From: Candidatus Pacearchaeota archaeon
GTDB lineage: Archaea; Nanobdellota; Nanobdellia; Pacearchaeales; GW2011-AR1
Direction of reading: 5' to 3'
Length of the DNA: 24,839 bases
Assembly (NCBI GenBank): GCA_002688335.1
Contig: NZCQ01000065.1
Coordinates: 1-24,839, forward strand
Part shown: in pieces, positions 7,789-15,569 of the stretch
Layout: every line of letters starts with the position of its first letter
How positions within the stretch are numbered: position 1 is the first letter of the stretch
The notes under the pieces: model-generated
The model's input: the letters and a program-made list of their open reading frames with translations, nothing else
Database searches by the model: none
What the model was told of the DNA's origin: nothing
Position numbers and translations under genes: made by a program

Positions 7789-8325
7789 ATGAAAAAAAGA
7801 GGGGAGATTCATTATCTAGAACCATCCATAGTTGAAAAAAATATCTGGAACTTAAATCATTTCTTCACTTCATTATTCATAGGATTATTTTTAGTAGCAA
7901 TATTCATTATCATAATTAATTTTCTTAACTTGGATTTAACTCAAGTACTGATCTTATTTTTAACTATAATAATTATCTACTCAATAATTCTGTTTTTTCT
8001 TCTAGAACCTAAAAGATTAAGAGAAATCCAACAACCAATATTGAAAACAATTGCTAATAAGCCAATCTACAAACAAATACCTTATGAAACTGTAAAAAAA
8101 ATCTATGTTACAAATCCAAAGAAATCAAGCAAAAAGACTCCAATAAAGAAATTTAATTTTTATGCTTCAACACAATCTAAAACATACCATAAAAACACAT
8201 GTAGATTATCAAGGCTAATGAAAAGAAAATACAAGATAGGTAACGATAAAGAAATTTATTTCACAAAAAATAAATACAGACCATGCAAGGTATGTATACA
8301 AAACCAATACCCTGAATTGAAGTAA
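7789..8325 (+). CDS. Membrane protein with C-terminal Ada-like zinc-binding domain
   Basis: A 178-residue protein. Two hydrophobic helices (about 25-47 and 51-72) form a hairpin in the membrane, placing both ends on the same, probably cytoplasmic, side. A basic linker (75-120) leads to a compact domain at 122-172: FYASTQSKTYHKNTC then, after a strand, YRPCKVC. H134, C138, C166 and C169 fit the zinc-binding pattern of Ada-type domains, which are often found attached to nucleases or membrane anchors. Such domains are thought to bind DNA or mediate protein contacts, and the methyl-accepting role of true Ada cannot be assumed. A TTTAAATAAA box about 26 bases upstream supports the chosen start. 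Confidence 0.7.
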   Translation: MKKRGEIHYLEPSIVEKNIWNLNHFFTSLFIGLFLVAIFIIIINFLNLDLTQVLILFLTIIIIYSIILFFLLEPKRLREIQQPILKTIANKPIYKQIPYETVKKIYVTNPKKSSKKTPIKKFNFYASTQSKTYHKNTCRLSRLMKRKYKIGNDKEIYFTKNKYRPCKVCIQNQYPELK

Positions 8326-8357
8326 TACTTTTAAAATGTTAAATCTTCAAAATAAAG

Positions 8358-8873
8358 ATGGCTCAAGTTTTAAATAAATTAGAACCAATTAAAGAAGAAG
8401 CATATAGATGTCCTGCAGTTGATGAAAGAACAGGAATAAAATGCAACAGACTAATCTTAGGGACTTATGAAGAAGCTCTAGCCCATGTCCAAACATCCTT
8501 TGATATCCCACTTCCAATAGGTTTTGTTTATAGGGATGAACCTCATACTATAGTCCTCTTAGATAGACTAAGATTGCATACTAGCACCTGTTTAGCTCTC
8601 AATCATACTTATGATCAAGATATTATAAAACTTAAAGATTCTGAGGATCAATTATCTTATCTTGTAGGCATTAAAAGGAACTCAAGATCAGTAAAGAGAG
8701 AATTATTAGAGGGATCTTTATCTATGTTATCAGAAAAAGATTTTCAAGATTTTCAAGCTTATTTTGAAAGTTTAAAGCAAGATGAAGAGTTCAAACTTGA
8801 ATACAGGCAATATGATTTAAATTTTGAATTAATAAGAACAACTCCTGAAATAAACCAATCCCTTTCTCAATAA
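8358..8873 (+). CDS. Hypothetical protein with a possible zinc site
   Basis: A 171-residue soluble protein not recognised by family. Near the N-terminus, YRCPAVDERTGIKCNRLILG places C18 and C29 eleven residues apart, with H43 in EEALAHVQ further on. This may be a loose zinc finger, though the spacing is unusual. The centre is hydrophobic and strand-rich (FVYRDEPHTIVLLDRLRLH), and the C-terminal third is acidic and helical (EKDFQDFQAYFESLKQDEEF). A TATA-like CTTTTAAAATG (8328-8338) precedes the ATG at the usual distance, so it has its own promoter despite the short gap after the upstream gene. Confidence 0.6.
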   Translation: MAQVLNKLEPIKEEAYRCPAVDERTGIKCNRLILGTYEEALAHVQTSFDIPLPIGFVYRDEPHTIVLLDRLRLHTSTCLALNHTYDQDIIKLKDSEDQLSYLVGIKRNSRSVKRELLEGSLSMLSEKDFQDFQAYFESLKQDEEFKLEYRQYDLNFELIRTTPEINQSLSQ

Positions 8874-8920
8874 CCCTTCCTCACAACAATCTTTAAAAAC
8901 CTACACTTCATTTTTCATCC

Positions 8921-9340
8921 ATGAGAATAATAGGATTTAATTTAACAAAAATTCTTGTAGAAAAAAAAGATGAACAACCAAAAGGAATTAAAGTAAATCA
9001 AAAAATAGACATAAGAGATCTTAAAAAGGAAGAAATACCTATAACAAAAAGCGAGATAATAAAATTAAACTTTAAATTAACTTTTGATTACTCAGATAAT
9101 TACGCAAAAATAGAATTTGAAGGGAATGTTTTAATCCTTCCAGATAGGGATGAAATGAAGAAATTCTTAGATAGCTGGAAAAGCAAACAACTCCCAGAAG
9201 GATCTAGAATACCTTTATTTAACTTCATAATGGACAAATGTAACATCAAAGCCCTAGTCTTTGAAGATGACATGGGTTTACCTCTTCATCTACCAATGCC
9301 AAGAGCATCAATTAATCCTAATCAGAATAAGAGTGGTTAA
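8921..9340 (+). CDS. Conserved-looking hypothetical protein
   Basis: A 139-residue protein predicted to be an alpha/beta domain. It opens with MRIIGFNLTKILVEKK, continues through strand-rich segments (KLNFKLTFDYSDNYAKIEFEG), an acidic helix (DRDEMKKFLDSW) and a proline-rich tail PLHLPMPRA. The opening and tail resemble short uncharacterised archaeal proteins that I recall without a function. A TTTAAAAAC box about 26 bases before the ATG indicates a leaderless transcript. Its last four bases overlap the convergent gene on the other strand. Confidence 0.6.
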   Translation: MRIIGFNLTKILVEKKDEQPKGIKVNQKIDIRDLKKEEIPITKSEIIKLNFKLTFDYSDNYAKIEFEGNVLILPDRDEMKKFLDSWKSKQLPEGSRIPLFNFIMDKCNIKALVFEDDMGLPLHLPMPRASINPNQNKSG

Positions 9341-9768
9341 TCAAAAAGAACATTCAATCTTCTCTTAAACCTTTTTCCACAAACAATCATTTTTCTTCTC
9401 ATCCGATTTTTTCTCCTTTTTAAATAATTCCCTATTTCAGAAGCAATTTCAAAATCATATAAACCATGATTTTCACAAACACCCTTTATTTTTTTCAAAA
9501 CATCTTCATCAACTTCAGAATAAATATTTAAATTAACAAAAACACTTTTCATACCAAAAAGATCAATCCATTCATTAACCCTTAACCCTATTCCGTTTTC
9601 TCTCTCATAAGCTTTAACATGTGTTCCCCCCCCATTTTGATAAGATTCAAAATTAAAATCATTTCCCAATTTACGGATTACGGAGGAAGCAACATTCCTT
9701 CTCCTTGGGATGTTAGTATCAACATAAAGTTTTTGATCAACAATACGATATTCACTTCCTTCAGCCAT
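9337..9768 (-). CDS. Hypothetical basic protein
   Basis: A 143-residue protein with no recognised domain. The N-terminal part looks strand-rich with a Gly-rich turn (QNGGGTHVKAYERENG). The C-terminal 35 residues are very basic (NYLKRRKNRMRRKMIV then GKRFKRRLNVLFD), which suggests contact with nucleic acid or membrane phosphate. It is convergent with and overlaps the preceding plus-strand gene by four bases. It follows the phosphoesterase gene by 22 bases on the same strand, so it may be the last member of the Lhr-phosphoesterase unit. Confidence 0.55.
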   Translation of the reverse strand: MAEGSEYRIVDQKLYVDTNIPRRRNVASSVIRKLGNDFNFESYQNGGGTHVKAYERENGIGLRVNEWIDLFGMKSVFVNLNIYSEVDEDVLKKIKGVCENHGLYDFEIASEIGNYLKRRKNRMRRKMIVCGKRFKRRLNVLFD

Positions 9769-9790
9769 AACATCACAAGCATGAACCTCT

Positions 9791-10540
9791 TTAAATAATT
9801 TTTCTCAACTTCCCAAAATCATGCACCTTCTTTTCTAATGAATTATAAATTACAACATCCATCTTTTTCAAATCTTTATTTTCAATCACAAAAAATTTCC
9901 TTTTCCTATCACCTTTCCTACTCTCAAGATTCTCAACATCACTCAAATCATATCCTAAACTAAACTCACTAAAACTAGGCAAAATCAAAACCTTCTTGCC
10001 CTCCCACTTTCCTTTTAAAAAACATTTAAACTTCTCCCCTTTATATTTATCATATAATGTAATTGCGGGGTGTAAATGTCCAAACACTAACCAATCACTG
10101 TCCAAACACTGTTTAAACATCTCATTTCCATGCAAAAAACACCAACTTTCCCCATCAATTCTAACCTTATAATAATCTTTTAACAACACATTTCTCTTTT
10201 TTAAAATAGGTTCAAGCATAGTATCATGATTCCCTTTTATCACAATAATCTTATCACATTTCTTCTTAAGATAATCAAGTAATTCCAGAGTCTCTCTCCA
10301 TTCAGCATCACTTATCTTACCAAAATCATGCTTCACATCCCCTAACAAAACAACCCTATTAACTTTCTCATTTTCTAAATTATCAAAAACTCTCTCTAAT
10401 TTCTCAATGATATTATCTAACTGGGCCTTAGGAAACATAGCCCTCCCATGAACACCGTCATGCCCTATATGAATATCCCCAATTACTAAAATATCTTTTA
10501 TTATTATGCAATCATGCAAATATTTAATTTTATCATCCAT
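9791..10540 (-). CDS. Lhr-associated metallophosphoesterase (COG1407 type)
   Basis: A calcineurin-like phosphoesterase of about 249 residues. All metal-binding motifs are intact: IGDIHIG (D and H), LLGDVKHD, KGNHD, LHGNEM and FGHLHP. The spacing, and the WRETLELLDYLK helix after the second motif, fit the COG1407 family, which sits beside Lhr helicases in archaea. Its bacterial relatives accompany ligase-associated Lhr-like helicases, so a DNA-end or repair nuclease role is expected; substrate is not known from sequence. I prefer the ATG at 10540 over a GTG at 10546, as a GAGGAAG-type ribosome site precedes it. It starts 58 bases downstream of the lhr stop on the same strand. Confidence 0.85.
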   Translation of the reverse strand: MDDKIKYLHDCIIIKDILVIGDIHIGHDGVHGRAMFPKAQLDNIIEKLERVFDNLENEKVNRVVLLGDVKHDFGKISDAEWRETLELLDYLKKKCDKIIVIKGNHDTMLEPILKKRNVLLKDYYKVRIDGESWCFLHGNEMFKQCLDSDWLVFGHLHPAITLYDKYKGEKFKCFLKGKWEGKKVLILPSFSEFSLGYDLSDVENLESRKGDRKRKFFVIENKDLKKMDVVIYNSLEKKVHDFGKLRKII

Positions 10541-10598
10541 CCTCACTTCCTCTCAATCTCCCTTATCTGAGGAAGTTTACTTCTGAAGAGACGGAAAA

Positions 10599-13244
10599 TC
10601 ATCTTTCTTTGATTTCCCGTAATATCTCTTCATGCATTCTCTTCAAAAATTTCATTCTATCTTCCATTTTCAATATATCTGTGTATCCTTGCAAAACCAA
10701 ATTAAATGCAAATGGACTAGGCAACTTAGTATTTATTTTTTCAGTTTTTATCAAACCTTTTTCAATTCCTTTCAGAACTTTATTAGCATTATTCACATCC
10801 ATAAGATCCTCCAAAACCTCTCTCCTAGCCTCTTTTAATATGGGGAAATCCTTGCTTATCTTATTAATAGCACTTAATAAGAAAAATGAATTCATTTGCT
10901 GCTTTCCTACACTCTTACTCCTCCCCTTATAATTTCTTAATATCATCAAACTTCTAGCCGCACAATGTCTAAACCTTCTTTTTAATATTTCAGTCTTAGC
11001 AATAGCCTCTTCAATAACTTCTCTTAAATTTTTAGAATTTAAAACATTCAACGCTTCTTCAATAGGCAACTTTTCTCCTGAAAAATAAAATCCATTATCA
11101 TTAATCCCCATTTCAATATCTCTTCCAACTTTCTGGCCCATTAAATATCCTAAAGCCCTAGATAAAACATCATTCACCCTTCGGCCATACAAACTATGAA
11201 ATATAATGTAGTTCTTGTCCCCCTTATAGTGCTCAATTATCATTTTACTTTCATGAGGAATCTTCGCATATTTATATTGCTGATAAAAGTAATTATAAAT
11301 CGTCTTACTCACTTTATCACTTAAATAACAATACTCTTTAATGAACTCAATCATCTCACTTTTCTTCAATTTTTCTTCAAATTTCTTATTAATCAATTTT
11401 CTAAACTTGTTTATCTCTAAAGCAGATTCAAAACTCAATGGCATTTGCTCAGAAAACCAACTTGGAATTGTTGGATTTCTCTTAGTTCCAGCATTAACAT
11501 AAACTTTCATACCTCTAGTATACATAAATTGATACTTACTACCTCCTAAAACAAAAACATCTCCTGGCCTCATTTTCTCTAAAAAAGCTTCATCAATCAT
11601 CCCAACTTTCTGATCTTTTCTCTCTCCAGATCCTATAACCACACTAGCAAAACTTTCCTCAGGAATTGTTCCAATATTAGTCAAGTAAATAACTCTCGCC
11701 AACTTTCCTTTCTTCCCTATCTGTTTAGTCTCCTTATCATACCAGATCTTAGCATAAACATTCCTATGTTCTAATGCATATTCTCCAGCAAGATAGCTTA
11801 TGACACTCATAAAATCTTCTCTACTCAAATCAGAATAACAATAACTCTTTTTAATTAAATTAAACATATCATCGATATCCCATATCTTATGTATGGCCAT
11901 CCCATAGATCTGTTGGCTTAAAACATCCAAACAATTCCTAGGTATATGTACATTATCTATCTTATTTTCAACACTTTCCTTAGCTAATATACTGCACTCA
12001 ATTAAATCATCCCTATCTAAGACTACAAATCTCCCTTTGCTTATATCATGTAATTTATGCCCAGCCCTTCCAATTCTTTGCAATACTCTAGCACTGCTCT
12101 TAGGACTTCCTAACAAAATTACTAAGTCAATATATCCTATATCAATCCCTAGTTCTAAACTAGTGCTTGTAACAACAACCTTCAGCTCACCCTTTCTTAA
12201 TTTATCTTCAACCATAAACCTATGCTCTTTACTTAATGATGAATGATGAGCTTGTATGACTCCAGAACTTTTAGTTCTGGAGGATCCAGAAATCTCTGAT
12301 TCATCAGAGTTTTCAACATAATTCTCTGGAAATATATCCTTCAAATGATTAACAACCCTCTCTGTTGCAGCCCTTGTATTAGTAAAAATTACAGAAGTCT
12401 TATGTCCTTGGATCAATTTATCCATCAAACCATAAAGAGAGTTATGCTGTTTCTCCGGACTAGTATTAATAAGGTCTTCAGCACCTGACAAAACCTTAAT
12501 ATCCTTTTTTTTATCCCCCTTAACTTTAGCAATCAAACATTCCCCTCCCTTTCCAACTAAAAAGTTAGCAATAACTTCTAGTGGAGCAATTGTTGCAGAA
12601 AGACCTACCCTAACAGGAGTTATCTTACTTAAATTTTCTAATCTTTCTAAACTAATACTAAGATAAACTCCTCTCTTATTCCCTAAAGAATGTATTTCAT
12701 CAATAATAATAAATTCCACACCATAAAACAATTCAACAAACTTAACAGTTGTCAAAGTAATAGCCAAGCTCTCAGGAGTTGTTATAAAAATGTGGGGAGG
12801 TTTTTTCAACATCTTACTTTTTTCATAGGCACTTGTATCTCCTGTTCTCAATCCAACCCTAATCTCCTGCAATTCTATTTCTTTTTCCTTCGCAATTTCA
12901 TTTATCTCTTCTAATGGCTTAACCAGATTAACAAAAATGTCATTATTCAATGCCTTGAGAGGGCTAGAGTATATGCTATAAACCTTATCCTCTAACTCAT
13001 TCTTCCTAGCCAACTTAACTAGATAATTCAAAATACTCAAAAAACCAGTCAATGTTTTTCCACTTCCAGTACCTGCAGAAATAAGTATATTTTTCCTTTC
13101 ATGAATATTCATAACTCCATACAATTGACTATCTGAGAATCCTTTAAATTTACTAAAAAACCATTCTTCAATCAGCGGATCCAGAATTCCAATTAACTCC
13201 GATTTCTTCCTAATCTCTGCATTATCGTAAATTACTTCTTTCAT
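10599..13244 (-). CDS. lhr: Lhr-type superfamily 2 ATP-dependent helicase
   Basis: An 881-residue DExH helicase of the Lhr family, a 3'-5' translocase linked to DNA repair and recombination in archaea. RecA-like domain 1 carries Walker A AGTGSGKT (57-64), SSPLKALNND (93-102), TTPESL (155-160), DEIH (182-185) and SAT (216-218). Domain 2 has IFTNTRAATE (286-295), HHSSLSKEHR (333-342), TSTSLELGIDIG (359-370) and QRIGRAGH (389-396). The remaining half contains the winged-helix and beta-barrel Lhr core, for example GSKYQFMYTRGMKVYV, and the helicase-associated C-terminal domain. Length agrees with archaeal Lhr proteins. It is the first gene of a unit continuing into the metallophosphoesterase. Confidence 0.93.
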   Translation of the reverse strand: MKEVIYDNAEIRKKSELIGILDPLIEEWFFSKFKGFSDSQLYGVMNIHERKNILISAGTGSGKTLTGFLSILNYLVKLARKNELEDKVYSIYSSPLKALNNDIFVNLVKPLEEINEIAKEKEIELQEIRVGLRTGDTSAYEKSKMLKKPPHIFITTPESLAITLTTVKFVELFYGVEFIIIDEIHSLGNKRGVYLSISLERLENLSKITPVRVGLSATIAPLEVIANFLVGKGGECLIAKVKGDKKKDIKVLSGAEDLINTSPEKQHNSLYGLMDKLIQGHKTSVIFTNTRAATERVVNHLKDIFPENYVENSDESEISGSSRTKSSGVIQAHHSSLSKEHRFMVEDKLRKGELKVVVTSTSLELGIDIGYIDLVILLGSPKSSARVLQRIGRAGHKLHDISKGRFVVLDRDDLIECSILAKESVENKIDNVHIPRNCLDVLSQQIYGMAIHKIWDIDDMFNLIKKSYCYSDLSREDFMSVISYLAGEYALEHRNVYAKIWYDKETKQIGKKGKLARVIYLTNIGTIPEESFASVVIGSGERKDQKVGMIDEAFLEKMRPGDVFVLGGSKYQFMYTRGMKVYVNAGTKRNPTIPSWFSEQMPLSFESALEINKFRKLINKKFEEKLKKSEMIEFIKEYCYLSDKVSKTIYNYFYQQYKYAKIPHESKMIIEHYKGDKNYIIFHSLYGRRVNDVLSRALGYLMGQKVGRDIEMGINDNGFYFSGEKLPIEEALNVLNSKNLREVIEEAIAKTEILKRRFRHCAARSLMILRNYKGRSKSVGKQQMNSFFLLSAINKISKDFPILKEARREVLEDLMDVNNANKVLKGIEKGLIKTEKINTKLPSPFAFNLVLQGYTDILKMEDRMKFLKRMHEEILREIKER

Positions 13245-13301
13245 CTTATCTTTCCCTACCTAAACTTTATAAAATTAACTACCTATTCTAAGTATATCAA
13301 G

Positions 13302-13571
13302 ATGAAGATCAGTCAAGAAAAGATAGACAAAATAAATGAACAAATCTTACATTTTTTGTATCAATCATTTCCAAATCAACCATTCACGGCTTCCATTGCC
13401 AAGGAAATCGCAAGAGATGAAGAATTTATAAAAAAGATACTTTTTGAAATGAAGGAAAAAGGATTAGTTATTCCTATCAAAAAAGACAATAAAGGGAATA
13501 TCTTCTCCAAAAGAATAAAATGGAAATTATCAAATAAGGTTTATGATATTTATCATAAAAATAATATCTAA
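13302..13571 (+). CDS. Small winged-helix protein
   Basis: An 89-residue protein with a predicted winged helix-turn-helix over most of its length. Helix 1 is KIDKINEQILHFLYQSF, helix 2 TASIAKEIARD, recognition helix EEFIKKILFEMKEKGLV, and the wing VIPIKKDNKGNIF. It may be a DNA-binding regulator or a small chromatin component. It is divergent from lhr with a 57-base shared promoter gap and lies 31 bases before the repeat-containing gene at 13603, which has its own TATA-like box. A TTTATAAAATT element precedes its ATG. It resembles a single domain of the two larger proteins that follow, but close relationship is not evident. Confidence 0.65.
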   Translation: MKISQEKIDKINEQILHFLYQSFPNQPFTASIAKEIARDEEFIKKILFEMKEKGLVIPIKKDNKGNIFSKRIKWKLSNKVYDIYHKNNI

Positions 13572-13602
13572 ATATTTAAATAAATTCTGACGATCTTATT
13601 TC

Positions 13603-14313
13603 ATGGAGTTTAGCTCTAATTTAAAAGAGGCATTTAGCAAGGTCAAGGAAGATATTGATTTCTTAAACAACGAGCTGTTAAACATAAAACTAACCATGGA
13701 AGATTTGCATGTAATTCTTAAAAATTTAACAAAAAAACTAGAAAATAAGGAAAAAAACACTCAGACAGACAGACAGACACTTCGACACTCAAATCAGACA
13801 CATACTGTGAATTCGACAGACACTTCGACAGTTCCACTAGAAGTAGAGGGGTTAAAATCATCAAATTTACCTATCTCCATAGGAAATGAAGGGGTTTCGA
13901 CAGACAGACAGACAGACACTTCGACAGACACTTCGACACTTATTTATGCTAAAAATAAGGAAAAAACAATAGATTCTGATATAAGAGAGGCAACAGAAAT
14001 ACTCAATTCATTAGATTCCTTAAAGAAGGAAATCAGACTCAAATTTAAGCATTTAACTTCCCAAGAAATGATAGTTTTTTCGACGATATATCAATTAGAA
14101 GAACAAGGAACCTTGGAAATAACTTATAAGTTACTTTCACAAACTCTCAGACTTTCAGAAAGCTCTATACGTGATTATGTACAAAGAATGATAAATAAAG
14201 GCATATCTATTCAAAAAGAGAAGATAAATAACAAGAAATTACTACTATCAATTTCCCCCAATTTAAAGAAAATAGCATCTCTAAACACTATAATTCAGCT
14301 TAGAGAGCTTTAA
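13603..14313 (+). CDS. Coiled-coil/winged-helix DNA-binding protein with repeat-bearing linker
   Basis: A 236-residue protein in three parts. The N-terminus (5-50) is a coiled coil starting FSSNLKEAFSKVKEDIDFL. The linker (53-112) is rich in Thr, Asp, Gln and Ser, because its DNA consists of CAGA tetranucleotide runs and TTCGACA repeats. The C-terminal winged helix (about 150-225) begins HLTSQEMIVF and includes LSESSIRDYVQRMINKG. It matches the convergent gene at 14768 in architecture and in the pattern LT-x-x-E-x-x-IVF plus STIR/SSIR, so the two are paralogues. An ATATTTAAATAAA box lies 26 bases before the ATG. The role is unknown: a regulator, or a DNA-organising or segregation factor. Changes in CAGA copy number would shift the winged helix out of frame. 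Confidence 0.75.
   Translation: MEFSSNLKEAFSKVKEDIDFLNNELLNIKLTMEDLHVILKNLTKKLENKEKNTQTDRQTLRHSNQTHTVNSTDTSTVPLEVEGLKSSNLPISIGNEGVSTDRQTDTSTDTSTLIYAKNKEKTIDSDIREATEILNSLDSLKKEIRLKFKHLTSQEMIVFSTIYQLEEQGTLEITYKLLSQTLRLSESSIRDYVQRMINKGISIQKEKINNKKLLLSISPNLKKIASLNTIIQLREL
13762..13938 (+). repeat. Intragenic CAGA runs and six TTCGACA repeats
   Basis: TTCGACA occurs at 13781, 13812, 13824, 13896, 13920 and 13932 (starts). Several copies belong to a 12-base unit, TTCGACAGACAC. An identical 26-base block (four CAGA units plus CACTTCGACA) occurs at 13762-13787 and 13901-13926. These lie 139 bases apart, so they are read in different frames: QTDRQTLRHS in the first copy and DRQTDTSTDT in the second. 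Confidence 0.9.
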
Positions 14314-14767
14314 ACAAGTAGATTTAACTACTTCAGGTTCTAGAGATGTCCTTAAACTTAGCTATATTCGCCTAACCGATTTTAAATCATGTATAAGCAA
14401 AGCTAAACAAGTAACCCACCCAATATAATCTAAGGACTTTAAAACCCCAGTTTTAGCTATCTCAGGACCTTAGACCACATATCTTACTTTTTCATTATCT
14501 TTATGATTTTCCACTTTTCGTTAAACTCTTTATTTTTGATACTCACTTTTACCAATCTTTGATCATATTTTAACGCACACTTTCCCATTTTTGGAGTTTT
14601 TTTAACAAAAACACTCACTATTCCTCGTTTTATACTCTAATTTCATCATTATTCTCCAAATCTTCTCCTTTCTAACTCTCACTTTTCCATCTTTTTAGCC
14701 TTATTTTACACATAAACACCCTTTTTTACACCCAAAACACTCTCTTTTCTCAAAAATTACTGCCTTT
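14314..14767. other. Gap between convergent genes: hairpins and T-rich tracts
   Basis: A 454-base gap with no gene. A hairpin AAGTAG/CTACTT (14316-14333) directly follows the upstream stop. CTAAGG (14430-14435) pairs with CCTTAG (14468-14473) around an inner AAAAC/GTTTT hairpin (14441-14454). Degenerate direct repeats are present: AGCT-(TT)-AAACAAGTA near 14298 and 14401, and TTAGCTAT near 14359 and 14453. The right part (14480-14767) is pyrimidine-rich with repeated ACTCACTTTT-like words and T-runs, suited to plus-strand termination. It may include a transcribed 3' region or a decayed sequence. Confidence 0.45.
14316..14333 (+). terminator. Hairpin just after the stop at 14313
   Basis: Six-base stem AAGTAG/CTACTT with loop ATTTAA, beginning three bases after the stop codon. 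No T-run follows directly, so termination may be completed in the T-rich stretch further on. Confidence 0.35.
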
Positions 14768-15367
14768 TTACCTTTTTTTTGTTTTATTTCTCACCTTTCC
14801 CTTCTTTAACAAAATCTCTTTCACTCTCTCAGGTATAAACACTCTCTTTTTATTATTCTCACTTATCACTTCTTCTATTAGTCCTTCACTTTTCTGCTTT
14901 ATGCTATTAATCTGGCCCCTTATGGTAGACTTCCTTTTTCCCATCATTGCAGCAAGATCTTCATAGCTCAACTTCATATCTGAATTTAAAAGAACAAATA
15001 CAATTGCTCTTTCATTTGTTGTTAAATTGTCTAAAAATACTGTTTGAACACCTGTTTGAACACTGTTTAAAACACTATAAACAGGTGTTTGTTTATCCAA
15101 CACTGTTGAAGCCTGTTTAAACACTCCTTTATTTCCAACGACTCCAATAAGATTTTTCAAGTTTTCCAACTCTTCTTTTATCGTCGATAATTCCTCATTT
15201 AGCTCTCCTACCTCTTCCTTTAAATCAACATCAGCAGTGTTTAAGTGTTTAACCCAAGTTATTAAATCTCCAATATCTTTCTTTGCACTGTTGAAGCCTG
15301 TTTGAACACTGTTCTTAAATTGATCAAATTCAGTTTTTTCAACTTTTTTACTAAAAAATCCAAACAT
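14768..15367 (-). CDS. Coiled-coil/winged-helix DNA-binding protein with intragenic repeats
   Basis: A 199-residue paralogue of the convergent gene at 13603. The N-terminal segment FDQFKNSVQTGFNSAKKDIGDLITWVKHL (about 14-42) leads into a coiled coil (48-72). A variable linker (75-112) precedes the winged helix (115-185), which begins LTTNERAIVF and includes YEDLAAMMGKRKSTIRGQI. The tail is very basic. Its gene contains five copies of a CTGTTTRAACAC-like 12-base motif that fall in different reading frames. The F-x-x-x-K-K-D-I-x-x-L-x-x-W-x-x-H-L opening resembles uncharacterised proteins that I associate with DPANN archaea. DNA binding is likely from the winged helix and basic tail; role unknown. 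A TATTTAAAT box lies about 25 bases before the ATG. Confidence 0.75.
   Translation of the reverse strand: MFGFFSKKVEKTEFDQFKNSVQTGFNSAKKDIGDLITWVKHLNTADVDLKEEVGELNEELSTIKEELENLKNLIGVVGNKGVFKQASTVLDKQTPVYSVLNSVQTGVQTVFLDNLTTNERAIVFVLLNSDMKLSYEDLAAMMGKRKSTIRGQINSIKQKSEGLIEEVISENNKKRVFIPERVKEILLKKGKVRNKTKKR
15040..15310. repeat. Intragenic CTGTTTGAACAC-type repeats
   Basis: On the plus strand CTGTTTGAACAC occurs at 15040-15051, 15052-15063 and 15298-15309. CTGTTTAAACAC is at 15113-15124 and CTGTTTAAAACAC at 15063-15075. A 25-base block is repeated with one mismatch at 15101-15125 and 15286-15310. In the second block the gene reads SVQTGFNS, in the first VFKQASTV: same DNA, different frame. The core TGTTTAAACA is palindromic. 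Confidence 0.9.
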
Positions 15368-15534
15368 AACAATGGGTAATAACTAGTTTATTTAAATCTT
15401 TCTACCTCCTCGACAACATTTATCTTTATCGACGGTAAAACTTAAGTAATCTTTCATACATAAACCTAAAAAAATAGGATAAGAACAAAGATAGGGAGAG
15501 TTAGTAGTAAAAGTCTAGAAAAAGCTCATAAAAA

Positions 15535-15569
15535 ACCCAAAAAACAACTGTTTAAACAACCCAAAAAAC
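15535..15569. repeat. Palindromic TGTTTAAACA flanked by direct repeats
   Basis: CTGTTTAAACAA (15548-15559) repeats the motif found inside the gene at 14768. It is bracketed by ACCCAAAAAAC at 15535-15545 and 15559-15569. It is the only clear copy outside the coding region and is a candidate regulatory or centromere-like site. Confidence 0.55.

Noticed and set aside
10107..10121. Another TGTTTAAACA-like word inside the phosphoesterase gene
   Set aside because: It is a single copy far from the paralogous pair, within a conserved enzyme gene, and expected by chance in AT-rich DNA.
10609..12914. Plus-strand open frames opposite the lhr gene
   Set aside because: They are shadows of the strongly supported helicase, with no promoter-like spacing and no domain content.
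13762..13938. Possible CRISPR-like or simple satellite array
   Set aside because: The repeats are short, unevenly spaced and lie within an open reading frame; there are no unique spacers of even size and no cas genes.
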